64,000 bases of DNA from Areca catechu (lineage: Eukaryota; Streptophyta; Magnoliopsida; Arecales; Arecaceae). Shown here one piece after another: positions 46,181-57,990 of the stretch. Each line of letters begins with the position of its first letter. Within the stretch, counting starts at the first letter, position 1. Position numbers and translations under genes: made by a program. The notes beneath the pieces were generated by a model. The model saw only the letters and a list, made by a program, of their open reading frames with translations. It was not told the DNA's origin and did not search any database. The DNA lies in the NCBI GenBank assembly GCA_021397845.1, contig CM038047.1, positions 130,616,112-130,680,111 on the forward strand, written 5' to 3'.

Positions 46181-47375
46181 ATCTTGATTCATGCAATTAG
46201 TAGTCATTCTGTGTTAATTGTTTGCTTTGCTATGACTCTTTCATGATTAGTTCATATTACATATGTGATATGTTATGCTCCTAGTAACTACTTTGGATTG
46301 GGTTAGTCACCATGGCCGTCCGGTTATGAGAGCTAAATAGGGTTTAAAGGCCCTCTCTTTTCATTCAATGTATTCTCCTATGACATGTTGGGTTGACGCT
46401 GTGGCCTTATCCCATGAACAAGTGAGGTGAATGGATTATTGTTTTAATCATACTTTGGTTATGCATATTAGGGTTAATATGCTTATTTACTAGAATATGT
46501 GTCATGTTGGCATGTTTAATCATGATGTGTTTGAGACCTTCAAAGTACTCATAAAAATTATATTTAGTCTTAGTGTAAGTTAATCATGATGCAAATCTAT
46601 TTAGGGTTTGATTAGCAAATTGATGTCTAGGCAAGTGGTTCTGGAAAGGTAAAGGGAATGAGATTTTTAATTGATTTGATTTTTGGTTCCATTGTCTGAC
46701 ATGGCCAATTCATTTGGTGTCTAAGGAAAGCAATAGGGGGACCCCTGCATCTCTCCCACTTACCTGGCCAATTTGGTTATATCTAGACCTTTAATTGAAA
46801 ATGCTAATTGATTAAGCACACTAAAAATTGCCTTCCTTCATGCTAAGCCAAATCCATGTCAAACACTATAATAGGTTTGTTGTGATTAACAAAAGGCCAA
46901 CTCTAAGGTTTGATATGATATTTGTTTTAGCACATTTTATGCTTTTTGGCATGATTGGTGGTGTTGCTTTATTGTGATTGATACAAGGACAACATTTATC
47001 AAACTTGGCTATGTGAAAATAAAGGGTCTAACTAAACTAAGACATTATATTTTATTGTGATTAACACAAGGATATAAGTGTCTTAGAGGTAGGTGTTATG
47101 TTGAGAGTTGTAAGGGTTGCAATTGGAAAGGAGTTTCCTACCCTTGAACTCATGGGTATTTGTTATGATCAACACGAGACATTCATGAGGAATTGGGATC
47201 TCAACCCACCAAGGAAGCCCTGGGAGGTTTATTCCCACTTACCAAAGTTGAGGGTTATGGTATTCAAAAAAAATAATGGGAGACACAATTAGATGCTAAA
47301 GTCCTTATCTAATTATGAATATCATCATGAGTGGTCTGTTTATGGTTGTTTATAATTTAATGTAGATTTTATATT
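46181..47375 (+). other. 5' leader of H
   Basis: About 1.2 kb untranslated leader, aligning inversely with the leader of G. It contains four diverged inverted-repeat blocks (TTGTGATTAACACAAGG type) at about 46876, 46969, 47051 and 47160. Short frames such as 47098-47292 have no recognisable domain. Confidence 0.7.
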
Positions 47376-48891
47376 ATGGCTTTTACTCTTTCACTACAGG
47401 GCATCTTGGATGCCAATAAGTTGACCAGTTTGAATTATGTGGACTGGTTAAGAAACCTGGGGATTGTATTAGCTTAGAAAAAACTTGCCTATATCCTTAA
47501 GTCTCCTGACCCAGATCCAGTAGGAGAGGATCCTAATAAGGAGAAAAGGGCCACATATAAAATATGGTAGAAGATAGCATGACTGTCAAGTGTATCACGT
47601 TGGCCTTTATAAGCAACGAGTTGTAGAGGCAACATCAGGAAATAGAATCTCAGTTCATATTACTCAATCTTAAATAGCTTGATGGAGATCATAGTCGGAC
47701 TGCTTGATATGAGACATCGAAGTAGTTGTTCCGAGAATGCATGAGTGAGGGCTCTTCCATTCAAGCACATGTTCTCATGATGATTGACTTGATCACTTGA
47801 TTAGGTCAATTGGGGTTTGTGATGGATAGAGAGATTGATCAGGACTTGAACCTGCAATCACTCCCAGATTCCTTCTTGCAATTTATCATGACTTACCATA
47901 TGAACAAACTGAATTTGTCATTGCCTGAGCTATTGAATATGCTTAAGACAGCAAATAGCCACTTTAAAAATGATAAGGCTTAGCTTCTTCTGATTGATGA
48001 AAAGAAGAAGAAGGCAATGAAGAAGGGATTAAAGATAATGAGGAACCCTAAGAGTAGCTTCTAGAAGAGGAAGAAGTCGAGGAAGCTCTCTACTGATGGG
48101 ACCTACTACAACTGTGGGAAGCAAGGGCACTAGAAGAAGAATTGCAAGTTATATCTTGTAAGTCTGAAGCAGGATGCTAGTGAAGCATCTAAAGGTTATA
48201 AATGATACAAACAAACTTGTCATTGAGTTCTTTAGTTTTTGATTCATGGATATTAGATACCGCATATGGGTCTCATATTTACAAGTCATTGCAAGGGTTA
48301 TAAAGGCCTAGAAGCTTGAAGAAGGGTGACTTTGAGCTGTTCAGCGTGAGTGGTAAACCCATTCAAGCTAAAGCTATTGGCACTTATCTATTGTTATTGC
48401 CATCAGGTAACATTATTGAATTAAAAGATTGTTATCATGTACCCAACATTATAAGGAATAATATTTCTATACCTTTGTTATTGAAACAAGGTTATGAAAT
48501 AAATCTGACGAGCCATGGGTGCTTGATTTTCTTTTCAAAGAAATTCTTTGGTTATGGTACATTTTCTAATGGTCTTTTGATTATATCACTTAATGATGAG
48601 GTTATGCTTATTAAGAACAAGAAAAGAAAGAGAGATGATGTGAATGTCACTTATCTTTAGCTTTTCCATTTGGGTCATATTAGTGAGTCCAGGATAAACA
48701 AGTTGTACAAAGATAATTTTTTTCAACCTTTTGATTATGAATCATTAGGAACTTTGAGTCCTGTCTCATGGATAAGATGACCAAGTCTCCATTCATTGGA
48801 CTTGGAAAAAGGTTAACCGAGTTGTTAGGTCTAGTACACACAGATATGTGTGGTCCTATAACAATCCAAGCCAGAGGAGGATATTCTTATT
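47376..48891 (+). pseudogene. gag-pol of H, truncated and broken
   Basis: Starts MAFTLSLQGILDANKLTSLNY at 47376, homologous to G gag, with a stop at about codon 34 and several more. Landmarks in order: LPELLNMLKTAN, a zinc knuckle remnant YYNCGKQGH, the protease-side stretch GDFELFSVSGKPIQAKAIG, VPNIIRNNISIPLLL, the pre-integrase LGHISESRINKL and the integrase start LGLVHTDMCGPITIQARGGYSY. The sequence then passes directly into an LTR at 48892. The rest of pol is absent. Confidence 0.83.
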
Positions 48892-50155
48892 TATTATCTA
48901 GAAATGGAGCCCAAGAGGGGGGGTGAATTGGGTCTTTTGAAAATTTAAATAACTATGTGCTGGTCTTGATATGTTTGTGAAGCAAAGTGATTAAGTTCTA
49001 AATGAATATGCAGTAGATTATAGCAAATGAAAGACAAGTAATAAAGAGCAAATAGTAGAGAGCACAAACACACACAAACACAAGATTTTATAGTGGTTTG
49101 GTGCAATCCAAGCACCTACATCCACTCCCCAACCTCCCTTAGGAATTTTCACTATAATCTCTTCAAGATTATAGCTTACTTGTTTTCCAAGGCTCACGAA
49201 TCAAAACCTAAGTTGGTTTTGTCACCTAAGCTCACCAACAACCTTTACAACTTGTTTTGTCTTCGGGCTCACAAGTTAAACCCTAGTAGGTTTTATACCT
49301 TTGGCTCACCAACAACCTTAACAACATACTTTCAAAAACCCTTGAAAGCTAGGTCAGCAAAGCATAAGTTAAAGATACAAGAATAAAAGAACAATCAAAC
49401 TCTCTTCTAGAGTGAAATATGGAAGCTTTGAGACTCTTGTTGATTGCTTGTCTTGTCTTCTCTTTGGAATCTCTTCAAACATACTTTTGGAAAGATGAAA
49501 TAATGGGCTTGTAAGCTTTTTTAGGGAATCTCTTCTTTTTGGCTTTTGGAAGTGAAGTTCTTGAAAGAATATTTGTCTTTGTGTGTTCAATTACTTCATG
49601 AATGAGTTTGGTGAAGCTTAAAAACTTTAAAAACTTTCAAAAAATGGTTTGAGACCGTTGGAGGATCAAAACTAGCTATTGGGAGCTTGAAACGTTGAAA
49701 TCTGCCTCTCAAAAAATAGAGTCGTTGAAGCACCCATGAGTCGACACTTGACTTCTAGGTGTTGACACTTGGTCCGGCAGGTGTCAACACTTGAATTTTA
49801 TATGTCGATATTTGAATCTCATGTGTCAACACTTGACATAAAAATACTCCAAATGGCATAGATCTATATTTTCAAAAATCTCAGGCCTTGAGTCGACACT
49901 TGAATTTTAGGTGTCGACACTTGTATTTCTGGTGTTGACACTTGAATTACAGGTGTCGACACTTGAATTCCAGGTGTCAACACTTAGTGTGCTAGATGAG
50001 AATTTTTGCATGCCAGTTTTTGAAGTTTCGACACTTGGGGAGTCATGAATCAACACTTGGTTCTACAAATTGCCAAAAAATATGTGCCAACCTCCCAAAT
50101 TTACAAAGATCTTCAATAAAACTTTAATTCATCTTTTGTAAACCATGATTGATCA
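48892..50155 (-). repeat. Truncated SIRE-like LTR inserted in H and cut by Copia-A
   Basis: Corresponds to the first 1264 bases of an LTR of the Copia-A type. Its start reads TATTATCTAG where the related LTRs have TGTTGCCCAG, all differences being G-to-A or C-to-T. GTCGAC boxes lie at about 49740-50045 and the stem-loop array at about 49100-49330 (CTATAATC...GATTATAG is intact). It ends at gatca just before the Copia-A LTR, so its outer end was separated by that insertion. Confidence 0.8.
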
Positions 50156-51599
50156 TGTTGCCCAGAAATGGAGCCCAAGAGGGGGGGGGGTGAATTGGGT
50201 ATTTTAAAAATTTAAGACAATAATATGAGGGATTAGTGGTGCTTGTGAACAATGATAAATTTAATGCAAGATGTTAGCAAAAATTAAAGAGCAAGATAGG
50301 AAAAGAGTAATCACACACAAACACAAGGTTTATAATGGTTCGGTGCAAACCTAGCACCTACATCCACTCCCTAAGCCACCCTTGGGAATTTCACTATAAT
50401 CCAAACTAGATTAGAGTCGACTTGTTTTTCACAAGGCTCACAAGTCAAAACCTAAGTTGGTTTTGTCACTTAGGCTTACCAACAAACCTTAACACTTGTT
50501 TTGTCTTCGGGCTCATAAGTTAACCATAGTTGGTTTTATCCCTTTGGCTCACCAACAAACCACAATAACCTTCTTTCAAGACACCCTTGAAAGCAAGGTC
50601 AAATCACAATAAAAATAGATATACAATTTAAAACTATAACAAACTCTCTTCAAGAATAGATTGGAATCTTTGAAGCTCAAGTGGATGCTTTGTCTTCACT
50701 CTTCTTTGGAATCTCCTTCAAGGTGCCTCTTTTGGAATGAAATAAGGATGACCTAGTAGGCTTTTCAAGGAATCAAACTATAAGAGGCTTTTGATGTGAA
50801 GTATTTGGGAGAATATTGGCTTTTTGGCTTTTGAGTAGACTTGAATGCACTTCAATACACTTCTCTTCACTTCTCTTTTTTTAAAATGAGGTTGGTGGAG
50901 GTTAAATACACCAAGAACCTTCCAAAAAATGGTTTGTGACCATTGGTACCTCGGAAATAGCTGTTAGGAGCTTGAAAAGTAAGTTCTGCAAGCCAGAAAA
51001 ATAGATATGTTAGAGCTGTCAGGCTGCAAGTGTCGACACTTGGTTGTCAGGTGTCGACACTTGATCTCTCGGTGTCGACACTTGAACATTCAAGTGTCGA
51101 CACTTGATGCACAGGTGTCGACACTTGACACAAAAATCCTCAATATAACAAAGTTCTGTATTTTCAAAATTCTCAGGCCTTGAGTCGACACTTGGAATCT
51201 AAGTGTCGACACTTGGTGTCAACACTTGAATATAGGTGTCGACACTTGGCATGCCAAGGATTTTTGTCTGTGCCAAATGCTGAAGTGTCGACACTTGACT
51301 ATCCTGGTGTCGACACTTGAGACTGAAAAATCTCAGATTCAAGTGTAAATGCCTCGAAAATATAAATAAAATTCTTGAATACATAAACACATAATATTTA
51401 AACATTTAGATGCCCTTTTTCAATGAAGAGGATGCCCGGATTTGTGAGAATTGCTTCGTGCCATTACGTGCCATATACCATAAGCTTTTAAGATTTTGAG
51501 GTGCTTTCTTCCTGAAAACTCATAACTTGAAATCCTCATTAGAATACAATATGCACTCAATGTTTTGTTATTCATCAAAATCACTGGGTGGAGCCAACA
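50156..51599 (-). repeat. 3' LTR of Copia-A
   Basis: Starts TGTTGCCCAG and ends GGAGCCAACA. GTCGAC boxes start at 51032, 51053, 51074, 51096, 51117 and again at 51184, 51205, 51238, 51287 and 51309, most at 21-22 bp intervals. TATA-like GTATTTAAC on the element strand at 50902-50910. Stem-loop array at 50336-50575. Left flank gatca (50151-50155). Confidence 0.93.
50336..50575 (-). repeat. LTR stem-loop array (Copia-A 3' LTR)
   Basis: Clear examples in order: GGTGC...GCACC, GACTTGT...ACAAGTC, GTTGGT...ACCAAC, ACTTGT...ATAAGT, GTTGGT...ACCAAC. Loops keep a TTT...GGCT(C/T) pattern and lengths of about 12-18 bases. Same array at about 60027-60255. Confidence 0.7.
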
Positions 51600-51613
51600 A
51601 TCTCCCTCTTTTT
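51600..51613 (-). promoter_or_regulatory. Polypurine tract of Copia-A
   Basis: AAAAAGAGGGAGAT on the element strand, next to the 3' LTR. Confidence 0.85.
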
Positions 51614-52292
51614 GATGATGACAAAATCTTGAGTAAAAAGGCAATATATTTCAAACTTTAACCATTATAATTTATGAATATGAATTTAAGTTCATAAGAG
51701 AGGCAAAAACTTCATAGTTAGGAAGAATCAATCTCCCCCTTAATTAGATACTTCTTATTAAGGTAAACTTCAAAGATTCTTACAACTTTTTCTCAACACA
51801 ATCAATACAATTTCTCAATAAATTTATGAATTAACACTTTATGACTTAACACCTTTTTCTCAACAAATTTATACATCAATAAAATCAATACACTTTACAG
51901 ATTTATACATCAATAAAGTCAATACACTTTCTCCCCCTTTTTGTCAATCATTAGAAAGGGAAATATTTCCTCCCCCTCACAATGAGCATGGAGACAAAAA
52001 GATAGTAGAGAATCAAATAACATAGATATCAGAGCCAAATTATGCTAATATCAAAGAGTATCAGAGCTAAAATATACCAAGATAAAAGAGTATCAGAGCC
52101 AAAAAATAGTAAATTGATTCATTGAAGCACAAATAAAGAGTACTGAACAGAAATATATATATATAAGATAAATTTCCAATAAGATAAGTTTCCAGTACAA
52201 AATTTGCTGAGTCATCAGCAAGAGCTGAAACATACAGATATCATATAAGTATCAAACATACAACATAAGAGTTATAACAAACATCTGTGAGG
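51614..52292 (-). other. 3' untranslated region of Copia-A with PBS-complementary repeats
   Basis: Contains further purine-rich tracts (element strand) near 51735, 51932 and 51972, and three copies of TATCAGAGC(C/T) on the plus strand at 52027-52036, 52059-52068 and 52091-52100. On the element strand these read GGCTCTGATA, the complement of the primer binding site. No reading frame. Confidence 0.65.
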
Positions 52293-53879
52293 CTAATCCT
52301 CATCAGATGGAATATCAAGACTGAAAGGAGCACTGATCCTAGATCTAGTGGCAAATGCCCTAGGAGGTGCTAAAGCTCGACGACTCCTAGTGCGGCCGGA
52401 AGGACCAAAGGCGGGTACAACCCTAGATGATCCAGTGGAAGGAGGTGAAAGAAGATCAGCTGGCGTAACAAGGTCCGGTGTGGAATCAACCAAGGCAGTA
52501 GTAGGAGCCGGTGTAGTGGGAGGATCTCGACTGACCATCTCATAAGCATCGGCACCACCAACACTGCACTGTCACTGCCCATAACCTCTGTAGCTCAGTT
52601 TCCATCCTGATCACCACCCTCAACAGAATCAACATGATCACTCTGGTGATCACCGCCATCATCATCATCATCGTCATCATCATCATCATCAGATCGTGCA
52701 ACTACAGGGGCTGCAGGAGGTATAAGGGATCTCAACAGACCCTCAGTGAGAGAGAATCCCTCCTCCATGTATCTACGAATCTCAACATATCTGACGTAGT
52801 ATGTGCTCGTAGAAGCTCGACCTCGCTACGTAGCTGAGTCATCTCACCTCTGATCTCTATGAACTGCTCTCTGGCATGCTCCTCAAAAGATAGTCCTGTA
52901 GACGGTGGCGGAGGAACTGAAGTGTCAGGAGATAAGTGCTCTGTCTGTGTCAATGGGATATCGACTGGAGAAAAAACTGCTGGTTCAAATGGTCCAGCCT
53001 CTGCCTCTCGAATCTCATCCTCCTCATCTGGCTCCTGGCCAGACACTCTGCGAACCCATCGACCTCCAACTAACCTGTATCCCATGCGGTGCAATGACCT
53101 CTCGTCGTACACATCGGTGTGTAGTATCTCCTTGGGGATGTCCCCCTCCAATGATACTCCACACGCTCTGAAAAGTCTGGTCTGTGACATGCCGTATGGT
53201 AGACAGTGTCGGCGCTGTGTCGCAGCATCATGCATCTGATTGAACATCAGGGATGGTAGATCAATCTACCTCCTCTCAATCAGGCTCGTCATCACCATCA
53301 ACTCCCTCTCGGTGATGAAGTTAAATCTCCCAGTCTTCGGTAGCATAATCCGTGAAGTGATGTGGTGCAGCAGACGCATCTCCAATGATAACTGGTTCGC
53401 GGTACCTATGGATATACCGCGAATGTCCTCTCTCTTAAGTATGCACCTGAATGCAGCCTCTCTATCATCTACTGAGAAGGCATAGACTCCCCTCTGGGGG
53501 ATCTCCCAAACTCTGCTCAGCAGCTCATCTGACAATGAAATCTGAATACCCCAGACTGAGGTAGTCCACAGTAGACGTCGACAGTCCAGTGCACCATAAA
53601 ACTCTCTCACTAGGTGAGGATAGTACCTCTCCTTCATGGTGCAGAATGATACTAATCCAGCATCAGTGAGTACCTGTCTAATACCAAAATGGTGCCTGTC
53701 GAAGCATGGCAAATGGACTCTCCTCCCTAAGGCTACAAACTTCCCTGCCATCCTCTCTACAGGGGGGAGCTCGGTGTGGCTGTACTGCTCGGTTGTGCTG
53801 TTTTAAATCTGGCCTTCGACCTCCTCTCAACACCACGACTGGGCCTCTCCCTAACTGCAAGTCTCTTCCTGGGATCCAT
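52293..53879 (-). pseudogene. ORF3 of Copia-A (plant transposon-protein-like)
   Basis: Starts MDPRKRLAVRERPSRGVERR at 53879 and ends FSLDIPSDED then stop at 52293, about 528 codons overall. Order: a basic N-terminus; a globular domain with HHFGIRQVL, YYPHLVREFYGALDCRR, SRVWEIPQRGVYAF, MRLLHHITSRIMLPKTGRF and TERELMVM landmarks; SLHRMGYRLVGGRWVRR; an acidic proline-rich linker; a coiled coil (REQFIEIRGEMTQLRSEVEL); a poly-Asp run; a threonine- and proline-rich tail. The globular part resembles Pfam Transposase_32. A frame change lies between the N-terminal piece and MAGKFVALG (53751), shared with the copy at 61981-63568, and there is another near 52790 in this copy only. Role unknown; no membrane segment, so a classical envelope is unlikely. 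Confidence 0.7.
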
Positions 53880-53888
53880 TACAACAAG

Positions 53889-54556
53889 CTGACCAGGGAA
53901 GAAAGAACATAGGTTTAGAACTAAGGGATTGGCTACAGGTTGAGATAATGAGAGTTTCATTTCTTGAAAAATGTTCAGATAGGTTTTGAAAACCAGAAAT
54001 TAAACCAACAATGTTTGAAAAAATTGTAAATCAGTTTAAAGTGAAATTTTTATAATTTATACTTTGATTAAATGATAAATATTTATAGAAAATATTTTTG
54101 TTCATTAGAACACATTTGAATCTTTGGAAAAATAATTTTTGTAAGGTCTAAAAACCAAAAACCATGGGATTTGGTTCTAAACACTTAGGGTTTTAGCCAA
54201 TAGGTGAAAATGTTGCAAATAAATCATGAGAAACCTTTCTAAATTAATAATAAATGGATTTTGCATACTTAATTGAGATGAAAACCCAAATTATTTTGGT
54301 CAAAAATCAATAGAACAGTATTTTTGTGAAAAGTGGGTGAAAAGGGCATGAAAACGACCAAAAGATGAGGGAAATTCGAGAAAAATATGTTTAAATCACT
54401 ATTCCCTCAAATGGAGTTTTAGAAATCCACTAAAACAAGCAAAAATTTGGTTAGATAATGAAAAATATTCGAAAAACCCTAATCACGGTTGTTTGGTTCG
54501 AAAACGACAAAACCAAAAACGAGGAAAAAAGAAATAAAATTGGAAAGGTAAAATAC
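53889..54556 (-). other. Possible intron in the ORF3 leader (Copia-A)
   Basis: On the element strand a donor-like CAG|GTATTT lies at 54556 and a strong acceptor, a pyrimidine-rich tract ending CCCTGGTCAG, at 53889, nine bases before the ORF3 start codon. The 668-base interval is AT-rich. Splicing would join a short leader exon to ORF3. Predicted by eye only. Confidence 0.35.
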
Positions 54557-54654
54557 CTGATTTGTGATGGATTAAAGAGTAAAAGGATGGATTTGGATAG
54601 AGGGGACCACTGTTGCAAGAAATCGGTGGGGGAAAGAAACTTACAAAACCCTCG

Positions 54655-54770
54655 GTCGGCCTTTTTAAAAACAATTCCTGTTTTGCAAGTGTGGACACTT
54701 CGAATGCATCAAGTGTCGACACTTGGTCAGGTGTCGACACTCGATGATTTCCAAGTGTTGACACTTGGCC
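54655..54770 (-). promoter_or_regulatory. Putative internal promoter upstream of ORF3 (Copia-A)
   Basis: Four U3-type boxes (GTGGAC, GTCGAC, GTCGAC, GTTGAC cores at 54691, 54715, 54733 and 54757, each within an AGTG...CACT context) lie in the spacer after pol. A TATA-like TTTTTAAAAAGG lies just downstream on the element strand (about 54660-54672). Matches the arrangement at 4910-5000 in Copia-1. Confidence 0.45.
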
Positions 54771-54864
54771 AAAAAGTCAAGAAAATCCAGAAAATTTTTT
54801 GAAAAATAGGAAATATTTTGATAAGGTTTTGGGGCTTTAAACAATAGGTTTTGAGCTCTAGGAT

Positions 54865-57800
54865 TTAAAAATAACTAATACTAAGAGAGTTATAGGAGAA
54901 TGGATCAATGACACCTAACTCTCTTCTAATCAGACAGAACCTATCCTCACTCAAAGGCTTAGTAAACACATCTGCTAACTGATCTTCAGTACAAACAAAG
55001 TCAAGAATAACATTAAAGTTTTGTACATGATCTCTTATGAAATGATGTCTTATTTCAATGTGTTTACTTCTTGAATGTTGCACAGGATTTTTAGATAGGT
55101 TGATTGCACTAGTACTATCACACTTATGGGTGTCTTAGTTAGTTTAATGCCAAAATCTTCGAGTTGCTATTTGATCCAGAGGATTTGAGCACAACAGCTT
55201 TCAACTGCTATATATTCGGCTTCTGCCGTAGGTAAAGCAACTGAGTTCTGTTTCTTGCTATTCCAAGAGATCAAATTTACTCCAAGAAATTGATAGGTTC
55301 CACTAGTACTTTTACGATCTAGTTTACACCCAGCAAAGTCAGCATCAGAATAAGCAATTAATTCAAATGAAGAATCTCTAGAGTACCATAAACCAATTTT
55401 AATTGAGCCAAATAGATATCTAAGTATGCGTTTAACAGCCAAAAGATGAGACTCTTTAGGATTAGACTGATATCTAGTACACATACATACACTAAACATG
55501 ATATCTGGCCTACTGGTAGTAAGATATAATAATGAACCAATCATGCCACGATATAATTTTTGGTCTATAGATTTACCTGATTCATCCTTGTCAAGTCTAC
55601 ATGTAGAGCTCATAGGGATACCTAAAGGCTTAGTGTTCTCCATCCCAAACTTCTTGAGTATTTCTTTTGTGTATTTTGTTTGGTTAATGAAGATCCCCTC
55701 TTTGGTTTGCCTTATTTGGAGTCCGAGGAAGAAATTTAGTTCTCCAATCATGCTCATCTCGAACTCACCCTGCATTAACTTGGCAAAATCTTGACAGAGA
55801 GATTCATTAGTAGCACCAAATATTATATCATCTACATAGATTTGTACTACTAAGAGATCATCATTCATTTTCTTTAAAAACAAAGTTTTATCTACATTAC
55901 CTCTCGTAAAATCATTTTTCAGCAAAAAGGAGCTTAAACGATCAAACCAAGCTCTTGGAGCTTGTTTTAATCCATATAAAGCTTTATGAAGTTTATAAAC
56001 ATGATTTGGAAATTCAGAATTTTCAAAACCAGGGGGTTGCTCAATGTAAACTTCTTCTTCAATTAATCCATTTAAAAAGGCACTTTTACATTCCATTTGA
56101 TATAGTTTAAAATTCATGAAGCAAGCAAAAGCCAACAATCGCCTAATTGCCTCAAGTCTAGCCACAGGAGCAAAGGTTTCATCAAAATCTATCCCTTCCT
56201 CCTGATTGTATCCTTTGGCAACTAGTCAAGCCTTATTTCTAGTTATTATTCCATTTTCATCAAGTTTATTTCAAAAAACCCATTTTGTACCAATAATTGA
56301 AGTGTTTGAAGGCCTATCTACTAATGTCCAAACATTGTTCCTTTTAAATTGATTAAGTTCATCTTGCATAGCATTTATCCAATTACTATCACATTCAGCT
56401 TCCTCAAAAGTTTTTGGTTCAATTTGAGACACAAAAGCTAAGTAATCACAGATATTTCTAAGGGATGATCGAGTACTTACACCTTTAGATGGATTATCTA
56501 TAATTAGTTCTTTTGGGTGTCCATGAGCATACCTCCATTCTTTTAGTAACGGATCAATAGTTGATGTATTTTCATCACCTTGTGCTTGATCTCCTTCAGT
56601 GTTTTGATCCTCGTTCTGTTCCTTGGTAAGCCCTTCATTGTTGTTTATTTCTTCAGTTTTCTTGCTACCTGTTTCATCAGAAAGTACATCTTCTTTTCTT
56701 GAAGATTTTTGGTTAGTTTCATCAAATATCACATGTATGGATTCTTCAACAATAAGTGTTCTTCTGTTGAAGACCCTGTATGCCTTACTAGATGTGGAGT
56801 AGCCTAGAAAGACTCCCTCATCTGATTTGGCATCAAATTTACTCAAATTATTTTTACCATTGTTTAAGATGAAACAACGGCATCCAAAAACATGAAAATA
56901 ACGAATTAAGGGTTTTCTACCCTTCCAAACTCATAAGGTTTTTTCTTTAAAATCGGTCGAATTAAAACACAATTTAAAACATAGCATGCAGTATTTATGG
57001 CTTCCGCCCAAAAATATCTAGGTAAATCATTTTCATAAAGCATGGTGCTTGCCATTTCTTCAAGAGTTCTATTTTTTCTTTCTACTATCCCATTTTGTTG
57101 AGGTATCCTAGGTGCAGAAAAATTGTGATGAATTCCATTTTCAATACAAAATTTATCAAAATCAGCATTTTCAAATTTGGTTCCATGATCACTTCTCAAA
57201 GATATTACTGAAACACCTTTTTCATTCAAAACTCTTTTATGAAATCTAATAAATTCAGAAAAAGTTTCATCTTTATGTGCTAAAAACATGACCCATGTAA
57301 ATCATGAGAAATCATCTACAATGACTAGACCATAATTCTTACCTCCCAAACTAGATGTTCTAGTTGGCCCAAAGATGTCCATGTAAAGCAATTCCAAAGG
57401 TCTAGATGCAGGGATTACTCCTTTTGGTTTGAAAGAGGATTTTGTTTGTTTTCCAAGTTGACATGCACAGCAAATCTTATCTTTTTCAAAATTGAGTTTA
57501 GGCAAATCCTTTACCAAGTTATTTTTGCTAAGTTTTGAAATTAAATGTATGCTTGCATGTCCTAGTCTACGATGCCAAAGCCAACTAGTTTCATCGATCT
57601 TGGCTTCCATCGCCACTAGACATTGACCTTTCTGAATAGGGAGATCATCAAGATCAACCATATAAATATTGCCATGCCTATGACCAATGAACTTAATGCC
57701 ATCGTCATCCAGACTAGAAACAATGCACAAAGAAGATTCAAAAACAACTTTAAAACTTTTGTCACAAAATTGACTAATGCTAAGCAAGTTATGTTTTAAA

Positions 57801-57990
57801 CCATCAACATATAAAACATTATCAATATAAGAGGTAGGGGTGATATGGATTTTACCAATACCGATAATTTTGCCCTTTCCATTATCATCAAAGGTTACAT
57901 TGCCACCATTTTGATATGTGAGTGATAAGAACTGCTCCACATCTCCTGTCATATGCCTTGAGCAACCGCTATCAAGATATCACATCCTTT
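54865..57990 (-). pseudogene. pol: pol of Copia-A, nearly intact but interrupted
   Basis: Protease YLDSGCSRHMTGDV near 57965, preceded by a stop where a tryptophan is usual. Pre-integrase SWLWHRRLGHASIHL with CCACQLGKQ. Integrase catalytic residues in LELLYMDIFGP, LRSDHGTKFEN and PQQNGIVERKNRTLEE. Reverse transcriptase with KSAFLNG, YGLKQAPRAW and YVDDIIFGATN (about 55825), all present. RNase H with AYSDADFAGCKLDRKSTSG and AEAEYIA, then a break near 55140 and the C-terminal HHFIRDHVQ...QLADVFTKPLSE, ending at 54865. The stretch 55167-56165 is one open frame. Breaks near 56170, 56900, 57295 and 55120 are few, so this is a fairly recent copy. Confidence 0.9.

Larger units (their letters stand above)
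33731..48891 (+). mobile_element. Element H, plus-strand copia with 2.4-kb LTR, split by G and cut at 48891
   Basis: Plus-strand copia element whose 5' LTR (33731-35341 plus 45387-46166) is interrupted by element G. A primer binding site follows at 46168, then a 1.2-kb leader, gag (from 47376), protease and the start of integrase, which ends at 48891 where another LTR begins. The 3' part and 3' LTR are outside the window or displaced. It belongs to the same family as G but has more stops and substitutions, as expected for the older, invaded copy. Confidence 0.87.

Noticed and set aside
47098..47292. Plus-strand 64-codon frame as a gene
   Set aside because: It lies in the untranslated leader of H, is not kept in the leader of G and shows no domain.
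51030..51320. Regular short repeats resembling a CRISPR array
   Set aside because: The units are degenerate palindromes with spacers of about 7-8 bases inside a plant LTR, with no cas genes; the spacing and context do not fit CRISPR.
52655..52695. ATC trinucleotide run as an independent microsatellite
   Set aside because: It encodes the poly-Asp run of ORF3 and is kept in both copies (also 62345-62382), so it is part of that gene.
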